Shown in pieces: positions 32,362-33,009 of a stretch of 33,009 bases of DNA. Location: NCBI GenBank assembly GCA_964510205.1, contig CAZEBW010000039.1:1-33009 (forward strand), written 5' to 3'. Source of the stretch: CAZEBW01 sp964510205 (lineage in GTDB: Bacteria; Chloroflexota; Anaerolineae; VGOG01). Made by a program: the position numbers and the translations under genes. The notes below the pieces were generated by a model. It did not search any database, had not been told where the DNA came from, and worked only from the letters and a program-made list of their open reading frames with translations. Every line of letters begins with the position of its first letter. The stretch's first letter is position 1.

Positions 32362-33009
32362 ATGGCCGAGTCTGAACCCATTCACATCCTGCTAATGGAA
32401 GATGATCCCGGCCTGGCCCGGCTGTTTCAAAAACGGCTGGGGCGGCAGGGCTATCGGATTGACCTGGCCTACGACGGAGAAGAGGGCCTGGCCATTTACG
32501 ACGCCGGTTCCTACGACGTCTTGATTGTGGATCAGGTGATGCCCGTCTACACCGGCCTGGAAGTGATTCGCATCCTGGCCGAGCGGGGACCACTGCCGCC
32601 GATCATCATGGTCACCGGCACCGGCAGCGAGCAGATCGCGGTGGAGGCCATGAAGCTGGGCGCGGGCGACTATCTCGTCAAGGACGTGGACGGCGGGTAT
32701 CTCGAATTGCTGCCCGCTGTGATCGAACAGGTGCTCCATCAACAGCGCTTGGTTGAGGAAAGGCAGCAGGCACTGGAGGCGCTGCAGGAGTCGGAAGCCC
32801 GCTACCGTGGCCTGTTTGACCGCGTGCCGGTGGGGCTGTACCAATCCACGCCCGAAGAGCAGTTCCTTGACGCCAACCCGGCTCTGGTGGAGATGCTGGG
32901 CTACCCAGACCGAGAGACCCTGCTGGCGGCCAATCTGGCCGATTTCTATCTGGATGCCGAGGAGCACCGGCTTTGGCGGACGATGGTGGAAAAGGACGGC
33001 GTCGTAGAT
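32362..33009 (+). CDS. Receiver-PAS signalling protein (3' truncated by window end)
   Basis: Open to the window end, 216 codons visible. The N-terminal receiver domain (residues 5-125) has D14-D15, phosphoacceptor D57 in LIVDQVMP, the Thr of MVTGTG, and Lys in GDYLVKD. A short helical linker leads into a PAS domain from about 147 (SEARYRGLFDRVPVGLY). The PAS domain is a close paralogue of that in the kinase upstream: RYRGLF, RVPVG, NPA, MLGYPDRE and LLA recur in the same order. The missing part may hold a histidine kinase or diguanylate cyclase domain. The ATG lies 5 bases after the preceding stop, so it belongs to the same operon. The complete function cannot be told from this window. Confidence 0.85.
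   Translation, partial: MAESEPIHILLMEDDPGLARLFQKRLGRQGYRIDLAYDGEEGLAIYDAGSYDVLIVDQVMPVYTGLEVIRILAERGPLPPIIMVTGTGSEQIAVEAMKLGAGDYLVKDVDGGYLELLPAVIEQVLHQQRLVEERQQALEALQESEARYRGLFDRVPVGLYQSTPEEQFLDANPALVEMLGYPDRETLLAANLADFYLDAEEHRLWRTMVEKDGVVD

Overview
The window looks like a chromosomal segment of a GC-rich bacterium, most likely a member of the Chloroflexota (Anaerolineae/Caldilineae type). This is inferred from three things: a giant secreted protein whose C-terminus is built on the YLPxL tail common in that phylum, Thermotoga-style inositol genes, and intergenic spaces full of short tandem repeats and hairpin elements. No rRNA or tRNA genes were seen. All recognised genes are on the + strand.

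Region 1 (1-7817) is a sugar/polyol uptake and catabolism cluster. It holds a ribose-type ABC importer: a substrate-binding protein with two tandem binding modules, two different permeases and a single-domain ATPase. A PfkB kinase, an inositol 2-dehydrogenase (IolG-like) and a second PfkB kinase follow.

Region 2 (7868-22015) is one 14.1-kb gene for a secreted protein of 4,715 residues (roughly 500 kDa). It has type-3 thrombospondin-like calcium repeats, a hydrophobic central block, six LamG/concanavalin-like modules, Ig-like spacers and a P-domain. A hairpin element has inserted in frame at its extreme 3' end.

Region 3 (22177-26774) is a LacI-family regulator with a clear promoter and two operators, followed by three genes matching the Thermotoga maritima inositol route: IolM (scyllo-inosose 3-dehydrogenase), IolN (hydrolase, creatininase fold) and IolO (5-keto-L-gluconate epimerase). 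It closes with an intrinsic terminator. With IolG these convert myo-inositol to D-tagaturonate.

Region 4 (26791-28271) is a uronate isomerase gene (uxaC) with its own promoter, apparently leaderless, and a palindromic repeat inserted in its reading frame. UxaC would link tagaturonate to hexuronate metabolism.

Region 5 (28327-33009) is a lipoprotein sugar-binding protein followed closely by a membrane PAS histidine kinase, an Rcp-type response regulator and a receiver-PAS protein cut by the window end. This is probably a binding-protein-linked signalling cassette.

The most interesting points are the precise in-frame insertion that lengthened the giant protein, the double binding protein with patchy near-identity, the Thermotoga-type inositol pathway divided by a giant surface protein, and short tandem repeats placed directly behind stop codons.
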